Assembly (NCBI GenBank): GCA_030374765.1
Contig: JARGXX010000022.1
Location: forward strand, 1,550,001-1,614,000
DNA: 64,000 nt
Reading direction: 5' to 3'
Source: Agarophyton chilense
Taxonomy: Eukaryota; Rhodophyta; Florideophyceae; Gracilariales; Gracilariaceae
The position numbers and the translations under genes are program-made. The notes under the pieces are model-generated. The model saw only the letters and a program-made list of their open reading frames with translations. It did no database searches and was not told where the DNA came from. Positions 47,178-58,911 of the stretch are shown piece after piece; position 1 is the first letter of the stretch; each line of letters opens with the position of its first letter.

Positions 47178-50100
47178 TTAGAAATGGGATGTGCCCATGA
47201 GCCCGACTATCGAGGAGTCGATCTCTCTGGGGAGTGGTAATCGCATGCGTCGATGATATCGCACGAGTTGCGAACGGGGGACATGAGCTATAGGTTCCCA
47301 CGTATCCGCTTCCGGAGGAAAACCGTACCAACGGACTCCATACAATAATTCTCTAGTATCTTCATGCTCGCCATGTTCATATTTGCGATCCATAACATAT
47401 TCTTGGGCGTTTCCCAATGCTTTCGCTGTTGGCGCAAGACTCCTGTTAACAGGTTTGAAATGCCTTAGGGCTGACCCAAGCGTCTCTGGGTTAGCAGTCT
47501 CAGCGTCGCTAAGCGTTCGCTCGTCGACTAATTGTCGTTCTGCCCGCAGGGGCAGTGTAATCATTCCTTGAGAACCTTTCTCAGATAAAGAGCTATCCTG
47601 TTTTCCAGGTTCCATAGAAGCGTACTTCTCGCTACTTCTCAATTCCATTCGTGGATGACCTTCCTTCGGTTTATCCGATTCTGACCGCTGTTCGGTGGAC
47701 GATGGTGCTTGCACCACGACAGGAGGCGATACCTCTTCTTCTTTCTGCCCACGAGGGATGGGAGCCGATATCGGCGGAACAGCGAGTGGCGCTTCACCTG
47801 ACGGTTCAGCCTGAAGCGGTAACGGCGCGTTTTCGCGTGCACTCGTTTCCAAGTCCTTGGGGCCAAAGTCCAAAACATCTTTCCTGATTTCAGGTTCCAT
47901 TTCTGTACTTACGGGTGTGCACGTTCCACGGGGCATATCCCGATACTTCGGAAGCTGTCTGTGATTGGCGTACGCAACCGCCGTCGATGGGATATCAGGA
48001 GCTTTCTCCTCTGCTCGAGCCATTGGTGGCGGTTCAATTTCCCCAGAGTCACTTGGGCTTTTGCCTTGACATTCCGTCGCAATTCTCTCCTTAGTTCTAC
48101 CAGATACCTGGACTTCCACTTGCGGGTCAGGCGCGACTTCAACGCGATCGCGCGATACACGTTCAACGTCCTCACCTGTCTTGATGACCACTGTGTCTTC
48201 ATTAAGTTCCACCACTTTGAAGGGTCCAGCCGCTATCGGCAACAACTTATGACGAGATTCTTCCTGTTTGTCAGGTCTTTCGACTCGCACGAAGACGTGA
48301 CCTCCTACTCGGATTGCCGGATTTCCTCTTCGCCTTCTGGCGTCATAGTTTCGCTTATAGCGAGCTTATGTCTTCGATATCTCTTTAGCGGCTTCTTCCG
48401 CTCTGGCCTTCAGGTCATTACTCCATTTCAGATGGTACTTAGCCGGGGGCGGCGCGTCCAATTCGGTCTCGTCGTCGAGCGCAACCGGTAAAGCCGGAGG
48501 GTTACGTGAGAGCACGAGTTCGAACGGTGCCGTCTTTGTAGAGGTATGAACTTGCGTGTTGCACGCGTAGCACAGAGTATCTGTAAACATGTCCCATTCT
48601 TTCGGGTGGTCCGCGATGTAGTGTCGTAATGCTGTTATCATCGAGCCGTTGAAACGCTCCACCTGACCGTTGCATTGCGGATGATAGGTCATGGTAAACA
48701 CGTTTCGAATGCCCAAAATGCGGCAAACATTCTGAAAGATCTTCGCAACGAATTGCTTCCCATTATCTGATAACAGAACTTCTGGTGGTCCGTATATAAA
48801 TAACCAGTGTTTGATAAACGCCTGTGCGATTACGGCTGCAGTTATCCGCTTCAGCGGCACAGTCCGCACTAGCTTCGAGAAGCGGTCGGTGATTACCAAT
48901 AGGTAGCGATAACCTCGCCTTGAGCGAATCATTTCCCCTAGGGTGTCGATACTGACGTATTGTAAAGGCGCTTTCGCCTGGAATAACGTCATCGGTTTCC
49001 GCTTCCTGTAAAGCTTCACGCGATTCTTCGCACATGTTGTACACAACCTCACTGTAGCATTGCAGTCCATTGCCAAAGTAGGCCAGTAAAAATCTCTTCT
49101 TAGAGTCATGAACAACTTCGTTCCTCCTGGATGACCAGACAGCCTGCCGTAGTGTGCCAGATGGAGTACTCGACTCTTCAAGACGTGTGGAATCACGATA
49201 TGATCATGCTTTTCGACATGTCTTAACAGTATTCCTCGTGAATCGAGTGAAAAGGGGAGCTCCTCCCCCCCGTTAAGACGAGAGCGTATCGACGCACAAA
49301 ACGTATCGGCGTGTTGCTCATGGAGGAGCTCACTGCACGAGATTCGCTCGAGTTGAACTGAAGGGTCAGTGTCTGCTAATGCAAGGAACGGGTCTGCATC
49401 TGAATATTCATCAAGGGTCTCTTGTTCCTCTTCTTCAAAAGATGGTGAATGGGTCTCCATGGAGAAGCAAGGTATCTCTTCATCGATTTCGCCTTGGGTT
49501 TCGCCCAGTGTTTTTAGTCGCGATAGCGCGTCAGCTTGGACATTGGCCAATTCCTTCTTAAACTTCACTTCGAAATCGAATTCAGAAAGGCGTAAGCGCC
49601 ATCGTGTGAAACGACCAGACGGGTCTGTAATGGACAGCAACCATCGTAGAGACGAATGATCCGTGTTGACGTTAAAACGTTCTCCTTGGAGATACGGTCG
49701 CAATGTGGTTAGAGCCCAAACGACTGCAAGGCATTTCTTTTCTGAAACTGAATATTTCTTCTCAGCTGCGTTCAGCAATCTTGACCAGTGACCAATGGGT
49801 TTGAGTTCACCATCAAAGTGTGTTTGAAAAAGGGCACACCCTACTTGGTACTCGCTAGAGTCGGTACCCACTGAGTATGGCAGGTTGGGGATGGGCAGCG
49901 CCAAGACTGGGGCTGTAATAATCTTTGTCTTCAGCTTGTCGAACGCTTCCGCTTCAGCTTGTCTGAATTGTTCCAGCTCTACTGGTTGTCCTTTATGCAG
50001 CTTTGCGTTGAGCGGTGCCGCTATATGCGAGTATCGCGGCACGAATCGTCGGTAGACGTTGCACAAGCCGAGGAAAGAACGCAATTGCTTATGTGTCGAC

Positions 50101-51773
50101 GGAAGTTGTACTTCGCGGAGAGCAGCTGTTTGTGCCTCTTGAATGGCAAACTGTCCCGGCTTGATCACATGTCCTAAGTACCGGACGGTGCCAGCGAACC
50201 ATTCGCATTTCTTGAACTTCAAGGTGATACCTGCGCTCTGTAGTGCTTTGAGGATCTCCTTGAGATGCCGTAAATGGCTTTCCACATCCTGGGAAAATAT
50301 GATCACATCGTTCAAATAGACTAAACAAGTCTTCCACTTGTATCTTGAGAGAAAGATGTCCAGAGTACACTGGAAAGTAGCCGGTGCATTCGTTAAGCCA
50401 AAGGGCATCCTTTTGAAATGGTAGAGACCGGCGTGACTCGCAAATGCGGTTTTGTCTTGGTCTTCTTCCGCTACAGGCACCTGACAATAGCCAGAGTTGG
50501 CTTCCAACGTGGTGAACACGTTCGCTTCTCCTAAGCTGTCAATACATTCGTCCATTCGAGGGAACGGGTATGTATCTCGAAATGTAACTGCGTTCAGTTT
50601 TCGATAATCGATACAGAATCGTAAAGAGCCATCAGGTTTTGGAACCAGCACCACTGGTGAGGCCCAAGCAGATTGAGCTTCTTCGATTACTCCTTCTTCC
50701 AGCATTTTGCTGACATTCTCCTCCTCGATTTGGCGAGTCCGCGGTCCCGCTCTGTAGGGTGGTTGGGAGATGGGTCGTGACCCTGGGACCAAATCATTGT
50801 GGTGTTCTGTAGCGGAGATCTCTCCTAGTTTTCCACTCCACATGGATGTATACTTCTTCAGCATAGACCTGATCTTCGTTCTGTAGTATTTCGACACATG
50901 TACTGAGTCGAACTCATCGACAAGGCTCTCTGGATCCTTTGCCGTTTGCAATTGATCTCCAGACGGAGTTTGCAGTTCTTCGTCTGTGTCACCGACATGG
51001 GTTAATCCCAATACTTCTGCAGTAGAAATATGAGTATAGACCACCACTGTGGGATGAGGCAAAGCTGTTGCAACAATCTGATTCTTCGGTATCTGATAAT
51101 CGTTATCGGTGAACTTACTCACTAGTATCCAAAAGGGGCTACCAGGATCAACCTGAAAAATGCCGTTAGCGACTAGCAATCCACGGGATTCGTACATCCG
51201 AGTATTCGGTTGAATTACCACGAGTCCGTGTCGTTCTGTTCTTACTTGAACCCAAGTTTGGGTTTGCGCCTTCAACATAGCACTCTTAGTTACTCGAATC
51301 CTCGGCGAGACACGTCCTCGGGATTTCCCGTATTCCATAGATGGTGGAAGTGGAGGTGCTTCGGGGCAACGACGCATTGGCTTGCGAACAATTGGTACCA
51401 TTGATCCATCATCTAGTTCCACTAGTTTTCTTCGCGGGCGAATGGCTTCGACAAACTTGTCGCAATAATCACATCCCAGTACCACTGGTGCAGCTAACTA
51501 CTTACAGACGATGAAGTCGATTAGGACTACAAAGCGTCCCAAACGCACCACGAGTCGAACTGTTCCCAGTGTCTTCACAGCATTTTTGTTGGCATCCCGG
51601 ATGTCCGGTAAAGGACCGTATCGAATACGTTCTAAGTCAGCAGGAGCGAGCTCCGATTCCCGTATAAAGTTCGGACCAGCACCTGTGTCCAGGATAGTCA
51701 ATCGACGGGATCACAGATTCCTGTCAGAGCCGATGTCGGCATAGACCTTATAGTTTCTTTTAGACATTACCAT
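47178..51773 (-). pseudogene. pol of element C: protease, RT, RNase H, integrase, chromodomain
   Basis: One frame of about 1530 codons (start MVMSKRNYKVYADIG) is broken by three stops: 51711, 51498 and 48366, the last a TAA in KT-stop-ARYKRNYDARR, probably from CAA. Protease has ILDTGAGPNFI. RT has TTLEANSGYCQ (Glu for the catalytic Asp of motif A) and VYLNDVIIFS (Asn for the first Asp of YxDD), so it should be dead. RNase H has VGTDSSEYQVG. Integrase has a CTTC finger, SIDTLGEM, LLSDNGKQF and NGQVERFN, with all three catalytic residues kept. The chromodomain at about 47240-47405 has YGVRWYGF and DTWEPI. Confidence 0.94.
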
Positions 51774-51997
51774 GAGGTAACTTTCCCGTTTTGACGGACA
51801 AGTATAACGTCTCCAAGAACGATGTAACCCACAGTCAAACTGTACTCGCTTTCCGTTCGGCGGATTGATTCCGTACGGCGGAAATTTGGGAGGCCTCAAG
51901 AGAATCTTGGGCTTCCAAGCGCGGGGGCAGGGAGGCGAGTTCTCCCTGGTCAGAACTACGGGATCGACTAGTGCCGACCCCCTAGGGGCTCCCTCAC

Positions 51998-54124
51998 TTA
52001 GTTTTCCGGTTGCACCGGCTTATTCGCATCAAAGGCGCCTTTTCCTACCGGGGTTTCGGGTTGTAACACTTCAGCATTCTGAGCAACCGGCTTGTCCGCC
52101 CGGCGCATTGATGTCTGAGAAAACCGACTTTTGGCTTTCCAATACATGCCCGCCAGTACGCGGCTCCTTTCATCTTCTGAGAGTGCTTCATAATTCGTCA
52201 TGATACGACTCAGATCCTTTGCAGGAAGCGTGCATTCTGCACTCAAATGGTGTTTTCCAGAACATGAATAACATATCAAACCGTCACGACGGTTGGTCAA
52301 CATAGTTTGTGAACGGTATGCCGTGCGAGTATCCACCCATCCGGGTTTCCCGTTCTTAAAACCTCCTTGTGGAGGAAACGTGTAGCGACGATAAATAGGG
52401 CGACGGCCCTCCATAGTCATTGGGGCTTCCTCGTCCTGAGACTCCGAGTGTGGAAGATCCACTGTAGGTACAGAATAGTCCGTATATTCCATTAAATGGA
52501 CCGCCTCCTCATGCGAGTCACTCCCTTTGGGTGCCAAGGACGAGTCCCGCGAGTCAACTGGAGATTCCAGATATAGCATTTTGCTTCGCTGATTAACTCT
52601 GGCGGAGATCGTCTCTTTACCCATTGAGGTTCCAAAAGCCACTGAACGACGGGGGCTACCACGCACTCTGGCCGCGTCTCCTTCAGCTTTCGCAAACTGA
52701 ACTAACTCCAGAAAGGGGACTCTTCCATGCTTCTATCGATATCGAGCTACCAACGACTTGATGCTCGGGTCCAGCCCATCGATGTACAAGGTAATCTTCT
52801 CCTCCCTCGAGTGGACGTTTCCACAGCGGACTGAAGCTTTGTTAAGCCTTGAGCTGTACTCCGCTTCGCCCTCCTCAGGCTTTTGGGTCACATATCTTAG
52901 GTCCAGGATCGCCTGACGTATCGCGTTTGAAGTCGCGTAACTGCGCAGCAAATACTGCACCGCCTCTGGCCATGAGGTAACGCCGCCTTCATCGGCTGTC
53001 AATGATCCGCATATGGAACGATATTGCTCTAAAACAAAACCCTTCAGGAAGTTTGGTAAAGACACAAATGCCTGTGGTTCACTCATCTTTAGAGTGTCTG
53101 TTTCGGCAACGAATCGAGTGAAAAACTCGATAACGAGAATGGGGGTTTTCCCATCAAATGTTAAATCATTAAAGCCGATTTTCAATGTTTCGCGTCCTGA
53201 GCGCTTCTTGCTCTTCACCTTCAGACGGTAGTACCTGTAATTCAGGATTTTGCGAAAAAGCGGATTCGTGCACGGGAGCACCTTCAATCCTCTGTAGGGT
53301 GAGCGTGTTTTTCTCAGTAACCACGAAGACGTGTTCTTCTTCCGAGACCGGGACCTTCGATGACCATCATCACTGTCGTCGTCATCTGACGTATCTGAAT
53401 CATCAGAATCATCAGTACTGGAACTGAAACCCTCCGTACTTGACGATTCATCACTCGAATCACGTGCGGACTTCCGCTTCTTACGTCGTGACTTCGACTT
53501 CTTCGAAAGAGCTCCCTTCAAAGAAGCTCCTTCCTCTTCCAGCACGACTGATTTAGCAGCAGTCTGCGCATGAACTGCCGCCTCCAGGCGTTCCAAACGA
53601 GGGTTAACTCTAGTGAGGACTTCCTCTACCTCTACGGTTAAGCCGGGTAGCGCATCGGGCGTATTCCCGTACCTCTCCAGTAGATGGTTCAAATCTTCAC
53701 GTAGTGTTTTCACTTATGCAGAGACCTGCTTCCCATCGACTGGACGAACGAGTGCTTGATGCGCACTGCGTAATTGTTCGACATCAGCGATAAGAGCAGC
53801 GATCTGCGATTCCAACGCAACCATGCGCACACGCGAAGCGCTTGACTCAGACTTGAGACGAGGCACTTCCCTGCGCAAATCATCCTCTTCTTGAGATCCG
53901 ACGACCTCAGGGTCAACTACGGCTTCTGTGGTGGGCGTGACTGCCGCTGCCACAGGGGCCGGTATATCCGAGAGATCTCGTTCATCATTCACCGAGCGTG
54001 AGCGCGATATCGCTTGATGATACAGCCGCTCTCCGGCTTCAACAGATGAGGCGAGCTTCGGTTTCGGGGGTGGTCTAGCAGGACCGGGGCGACCAGTACT
54101 CGACTGGCTTCGGGTCTTCGGCAT
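51998..54124 (-). pseudogene. gag of element C
   Basis: The 709-codon frame starts MPKTRSQSSTGRPG. It has a disordered N-terminus, a coiled coil (ALESQIAALIADVEQLRS), a Lys/Arg then Ser/Asp-rich linker, a capsid-like region (WPEAVQYLLRSYATS, RCGNVHSREEK) and one zinc knuckle, CYSCSGKHHLSAEC. Stops at 53714 and 52733 break it. About 225 nt separate its end from the pol ATG, in a different frame, so pol is not reached by a simple overlap frameshift. Confidence 0.88.
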
Positions 54125-54319
54125 CCTAGACAAAACCCGAGTCCAAGTGCGAACCAAATCGTGTCTTCGACTTCTCGACCACGTGTTCAACCACGATGAA
54201 TTCCGCAATCTCCGGAGGTGGTTCGATAAACAATCACTGTAGTGATTCCACTTCTTCCAAGTATCGATATCGATTCCACGTTCCAGGAACGAATTGTTCA
54301 GTGAAGCTGACCACAGTGG

Positions 54320-54337
54320 TTCTAAGTCGGGAGACCA
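54320..54337 (-). promoter_or_regulatory. Primer binding site, element C
   Basis: Reverse complement TGGTCTCCCGACTTAGAA lies 2 nt inside the 5' LTR. It is the same 18-mer as in A and B, while the bases beyond it differ among the three. The shared unit is therefore exactly the length of a tRNA-primed site. Confidence 0.8.
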
Positions 54338-54339
54338 CT

Positions 54340-55055
54340 TGTAGTATCCGCTCTAACGGAGAGAGAAGACACCTGCGACAGCGTTCGGACTGCCGATGGG
54401 TCGCTTGCAGCGAAGGAAAAGGGGTGGTAGAGCTACAACACCAGCGAGCTGGAAGTGGGGTGTAAGGCCACTACTCGCCAGCGAGGGTGAACAGTGCAAC
54501 TGTAAAACGTTGATGGAACGTAGGTACGAGACGGCTCGTGAAGTGGTTGGGGGCTGACTATCTATTATAGCTCGTCCGGATCTCCGGTTAAGGAATCCTA
54601 AGCGAGGAACAGAATAGTCATGATGCCCATGTTGTCTCCTTTTCTTGGAGTCGGCGCTCACCTCTGGTACACTATATACTGTGTACCGGGGTGAGTGCCC
54701 AAATAAATATATAAATAATACCCAGTGGTCAACCACTTAGCCAAACCACTGTATGGGTATGGTCCCTAATGGACGTCTAGCTACAGAGGGTAGTAAAGCC
54801 CTCCACGTGGATCGCCACTACATGCGCCGTTGCCAATATGGCATTCCCCTAGGAAGGGTTGCAACTATGCGTGCACCGTGGTAAGCCACTCGACCCATGA
54901 CGCCACGTGTTCCACTAAGACATTCTGCCTCTAGGCATCCTATGCGGGATGCTGCTTCATATCACAATGCTGATGATAACACTCACTTATGAGTTCCAAC
55001 TGCGACTTCGCGAAAAACCAATCTATCGGATTCTTCGACATAGAAGAATACTACA
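54340..55055 (-). repeat. 5' LTR of element C (716 bp)
   Basis: This is the partner of 44303-45018. It abuts the PBS, which fixes the element's direction. Confidence 0.92.
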
Positions 55056-55059
55056 ATTA

Positions 55060-55360
55060 AGTTGAAGGTTTCAACCACCAGCGCGTCAGAAAATCTTTGT
55101 TGATGCCTGGTGTTACGGAAAGAAAATTGTAGAGGCACATACATGGATCAGGCTTAAAATATATGGAAAAGATGGGGAAGAATTGGTGAAAGTTCGCAGT
55201 GTTAAGATCTAACCGAGGTTTGATAACAATAGCTATCCTTACCGATTCGGCGGCGTCAGAGATCCGCCTGCCACACTGGGTGAGATTCTGGCGAAATAGT
55301 TTTATTTGTGGGACCTCAATATGATGGAAGCGGTTGAAACAACAGATGAAGTGGTTGGGG
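55060..55360 (+). other. Unrecognised coding-like fragment
   Basis: A frame reading KIFVDAWCYGKKIVEAHTW, then IRLKIYGKDGEELVKV, looks like ordinary globular protein. It is broken by a TAA, after which the same frame continues (YPYRFGGVRDPPATLGEIL). I do not recognise the family. It lies directly beside LTR C and may be a host exon or old element cut by the insertion. Confidence 0.25.
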
Positions 55361-55406
55361 GTTGTTAGATGTTCCTGTTGCTACCGCCGGAAAGATGAGG
55401 TGAATT

Positions 55407-55850
55407 TTGCCATCCCTGCCGAGGAGAAATGCGAACGTCGAGGGGCGTTCAGCACAGGCGCGCCGATCAGGGAGTCGTAGCACGAGGTCACAGAGCCGCC
55501 AAAAGCGCGCAACGCAGCGCTCTAATGCATCACGTTCGGATTCAAATGATTCGGATGCTAGTGCTGCTGATGCTTCTGTTGCTCCTGCTTATCTCAGTAC
55601 GGTTAGACGTACTGGGCGACCTCTTCTGAGCTCTAAACCAATTACCCGCCAGATCACATCTGTTTTAATTGCAGGGACGCCGCACCATCGTACCACACCG
55701 GACGGAACGAAAGAAGTTGGTTACTGGGCTGCCAGGGCAGTAGAGACGGATGAGGATTTAATTTTCACGGGTATGAGGTCGGGTCCATCGAACAGCCGTG
55801 CAGTGGAACAAGGGGTGGAGCCTTCGAAACAGGCTGTATCCGTTCACTAG
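55407..55850 (+). CDS. Hypothetical Ser/Arg-rich protein (147 codons)
   Basis: The ORF starts MPSLPRRNANVEGRSAQARR. The first 70 residues are strongly Arg/Ser/Gln-rich, then Ser/Asp/Ala-rich. The C-terminal half looks globular (DGTKEVGYWAARAVETDEDL). The N-terminal composition resembles the start of Ty3 gag proteins in this window (MPKTRSQ of family C), so it may be a gag fragment and not a host gene. No zinc knuckle is present. Confidence 0.35.
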   Translation: MPSLPRRNANVEGRSAQARRSGSRSTRSQSRQKRATQRSNASRSDSNDSDASAADASVAPAYLSTVRRTGRPLLSSKPITRQITSVLIAGTPHHRTTPDGTKEVGYWAARAVETDEDLIFTGMRSGPSNSRAVEQGVEPSKQAVSVH

Positions 55851-56611
55851 TTATATCTTTTAGAAAAGACTTGTGGGTCAACCAGCCTTGATCTGAAATT
55901 TCACAACAAACTAGCTTCGTAACCCTACAAACATTGAAAAGCCACAGTTAGGCTTCATAACGCAAAGTCAAAAGAAAGTACAACCGGATGCGTTTGTACT
56001 AGATTGTGTGTCGGCTTTGAGTATTTACAGCAAAGAAGCAACGTTTTACTCACGTTTGGACGATCAGCAGAGGCGCGTGCATTAGTCCATCTGTTGATAG
56101 AAAGAATGTTTTCGAAGAACTTCATCAATCTTGGTTTGTTCGGAAGCTCTTTCGAGAAGAATGGTATGGAAGATGGTCACGAAGAATGGTATGGACGACT
56201 ATCACCCATCGGGGTGCGTTCGGAAGCTGTTATGGTTTGAATTGCGCGCCATTTTAGTGGGCATGATTACATCGTTGACATACGGACGCAAATGCGTCAG
56301 AGATGTTGAGCCTCAAATTTCTACTGACGGAGGGCGAAACACGCCCGCAGGGGGTGTTTTGCCCTCCGCCTACGGGGATGTTTTAGTGGCTACCAGAAGT
56401 TGCGCCTCAAGATTTGATTGGTTGGTCTCTAAAGTCGGCCACGCCGTGTCGATTCGGCACTTGCCCGCAATTGGCGTCCGGACTTTTCTATGTAGAGGGA
56501 GTCGCTTCGCTCTGCCAATGCGGTTATCGTAGAGAGGGCGCGCCTCAGCAGCCGCCCGTCAATAGCTACAGACGCCTATTCAACGTCGTCGTCTCGCAGC
56601 GTCAGCGTCTC
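55851..56611. other. Stretch without recognised gene, with two hairpins
   Basis: No convincing ORF was found. GACGCAAATGCGTC at 56285-56298 is a short perfect-arm hairpin. At 56328-56369 a GC-rich stem of about 18 bp (arms GGAGGGCGAAACACGCCC and GGGGGTGTTTTGCCCTCC, loop GCA) follows. The region may hold the promoter of the DeSI-like ORF. Confidence 0.4.
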
Positions 56612-57090
56612 ATGTCTCTGTCCGACTAGCTGTCCACGCTGCCGCTGCCGCTAGGATCGGGCGTGCCTGTCGAGCTCAACGTTTACAACCTTCAGCACCC
56701 GACGCTGTTTCGACTCTTAACGGCTATCTGTATGCCTTCGGTGTCGGTCTCTGTCACAGTGGCGTCTGCGTATACGGCGTCGAGTATGCATACGGAGGTC
56801 ATCCTCACCCTCACATCGGCATCTTCACTACGCGCCCCAAGAAGGCACTCGACGCCCGTTTCCGACACACTTTGCTCATCGGCTTCACTCGACTCTCCGC
56901 TGAGCAGGTGAAGGAGCTCGTTGACGCTTTGTCCACTGTATGGATGGGCAACACGTACAACCTACTCACCAGAAACTGTAACCATTTTGCGAGCGACTTT
57001 TGTGAGATGCTCACTTGTTTCCAAACGGATTTGATACTCCTACCGCTGCTCCCGTCACTGCAGAACGAGACCGGGAGGAGCAAAAAATAA
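56612..57090 (+). pseudogene. DeSI/PPPDE-family deubiquitinase/deSUMOylase-like protein (with two lesions)
   Basis: VPVELNVYNL is followed, one frame over, by NGYLYAFGVGLCHSGVCVYG, EYAYGGHPH, GFTRLSAEQVKELVDAL and NTYNLLTRNCNHFASDF. These are the family's signature blocks, with the catalytic His in the HSG motif and Cys in RNCNHF. PPPDE proteins are about 150-200 residues and remove SUMO or ubiquitin in the cytoplasm or nucleus. The frame changes near 56720 and the ATG at 56612 is followed by an in-frame TAG at 56627. Either this is a recent pseudogene, the lesions are sequence errors, or the true start is elsewhere. It is the clearest non-transposon gene of the window. Confidence 0.75.
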
Positions 57091-57496
57091 GCGAAGTCAG
57101 GGGAGGCACACTTGCAGACGACGATGAATACGAAAATGACAAGCGCACAGACCCGAATCACGACGAGTAACGCCGAACCGCCGTGCTTGAGCGCTACTCA
57201 CTAACCCATGCCATCGACAGTCGAACACACCCATCACTGTCATCAAGCACTGTCAATCCGGCTTACCCCATCCTCATTGTTCACTTTCTCAGCGATCTTC
57301 AAAACAAGCGCACAGCTTACTGTCAGTAATCTCACCTACCTTATCTTGAATCTGACGCATCGCGTCTCGTCTCACCACCAGTCTACGGCAAATATCTTCG
57401 CTACTACTCAGTTCACGGTTTTGTTCAAAATCTCGCCCCGCTGTTTGACGCAACTCTGATTCCAAGTTTTGCATCATTGCGTCGCTTTACCCGCGC
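57091..57496. other. No recognised gene
   Basis: A 62-codon minus-strand ORF (57477-57289) is Arg/Glu-rich without motif. Nothing else is supported. Confidence 0.4.
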
Positions 57497-57907
57497 GTGC
57501 TGGGCGAAGTATTTCACGGTAAAGCTGAAGAACTTTGTTTGGCAGATTGGAAGATGATGCCATTATACAGCTGTCCGGCAATCAACGTCTGGCTTCCAAT
57601 AGCATGTCAAGATACGTGCAGATCTTTTTCGTGGGTGCACCGGCGGCGTTTGACAATTGGGCCGTTACTCGACTTGTCCAAGGGACGAACGACAAAAATT
57701 CGACCAAAGACGTCGTTTAGCAGCAGCAGACTCTGTCACAGAGGTCGTGCTCTGCTTCTTACTTCACTTTTTTTAAGAGCACAGTTGCACTTCATCTTCA
57801 GCAAAGATTTCGGCCGACAATATGAAGTTCGGGGCAAAGAAACCCATATGGTTACCCAGGCCTCCTCCAAGCCATCTGCCTTGTATAATGCCATCTTTCG
57901 AAGCTAA
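57497..57907 (+). other. Unrecognised overlapping ORFs
   Basis: Two overlapping plus-strand frames (57497-57907 and 57535-57720) are open, and neither shows a known motif. The smaller one (SRYVQIFFVGAPAAFDNW) looks globular. They could be exons of an unrecognised host gene. Confidence 0.2.
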
Positions 57908-58212
57908 TGTTTAAGAACGAAGGTGAATACGACAATCTTGTGAGCAAAAATTTCAGCCAGATACCCAAGTTTCTCGTTCCCCTATCTTCAAGTTCACTTC
58001 CCCAAGCTGGTAATTTTATGCTTGACAGAGAGCTGTATCAGGCATTTTTGGGACTTTCTCTTGGAGTGACGGCGCTGTGCTTCTATATCCGATGGAGCCA
58101 GGCCCAGAGGTATATTCATAGCATGCTAGAGAAAGGGAGGACTTTGTTAGTTAAGTGCTACGGCATTCAAATTCCTCGCATCTTTGCTCAGAGTAATAGC
58201 AGTTCTCTTTAA
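57907..58212 (+). CDS. Hypothetical protein with one possible membrane segment (101 codons)
   Basis: Starts MFKNEGEYDNLVSKN. A hydrophobic stretch near residues 47-62 (AFLGLSLGVTALCFYIRW) could span a membrane, followed by a basic segment. No family recognised. It may be part of a spliced gene. Confidence 0.3.
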   Translation: MFKNEGEYDNLVSKNFSQIPKFLVPLSSSSLPQAGNFMLDRELYQAFLGLSLGVTALCFYIRWSQAQRYIHSMLEKGRTLLVKCYGIQIPRIFAQSNSSSL

Positions 58213-58381
58213 CGAGCAGTTGTGAATGCCACCAGTAAGTATCTCAATCTCTGTCTTTTCTTCTCACGTCATCCCATGATCTTCCACTGTGAGTGGGAAC
58301 TACAAAATCACCAAACTAAGGCCTGACGAACTCTTGATCAGATGCTGTTTGCATGGCTTCTCAATTGACAAAGCTCGGAGA

Positions 58382-58660
58382 TCATGCTCCGACGAAACTT
58401 TCTTGAAATCTTAACGATCGAACGGATCGGCTAATTCGCCTCACTGCGCCTGCGCTTGGATTTGCATTCGCAACTGGCGAAGTGGAAGCTTCAGCTCTTC
58501 TCTGGTAGGGCTCAGCCACATGGAGCAAGTATTCTTCCCCAGCCATATCTGTGGATGGTACAAGTCTCTTGTACCTCACATCCGAGTCGGGATTGAGAGC
58601 AGACGGATTGCCCACGCGTCCAAGTGCATTCCGGGGAACAAGGATAAGTTCTGGATTCAC
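58382..58660 (-). other. Unrecognised 92-codon minus-strand ORF
   Basis: The peptide is Arg/Ser/Ala-rich at its C-terminus with no motif. It overlaps a plus-strand ORF at 58520-58765 of similar quality, and the sequence does not decide which, if either, is coding. Confidence 0.15.
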
Positions 58661-58911
58661 GGAATCCCTTTCCTTTGCGATGTACTTCTATCGTTTCTGC
58701 GATGTCAAGGGACGGAATTTGTGAGCTTCCAGGTGGGGACCGCGGGAAACTATAGCCTGCGATGATATGTGTATGGATCGCTTGGTTTCACGTTGCCTAC
58801 ATCACCGAGTAGAGGAAACATCGTGGTTACTAGGAGCGATGGCAGCGCAGCGGACCTTTCTTCGTTATTCGTCGACGACGATGACGCTTTCGTGGCTGGT
58901 GACCACTCAGA

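Larger units (their letters stand above)
44303..55055 (-). mobile_element. Family C Ty3/Gypsy chromovirus
   Basis: Two 716-bp LTRs (44303-45018 and 54340-55055) enclose, on the minus strand, PBS, gag, pol with chromodomain, an opposite-strand ORF and PPT. The flanks CATAA and ATTAA are not identical, so no clean target duplication remains. This is the best preserved element of the window: pol has one open stretch of 1039 codons. It still carries several in-frame stops and a mutated RT active site. Confidence 0.93.

Noticed and set aside
44298-55060. Target-site duplication of element C
   Set aside because: CATAA and ATTAA share only three of five positions in register, which is not enough to call.
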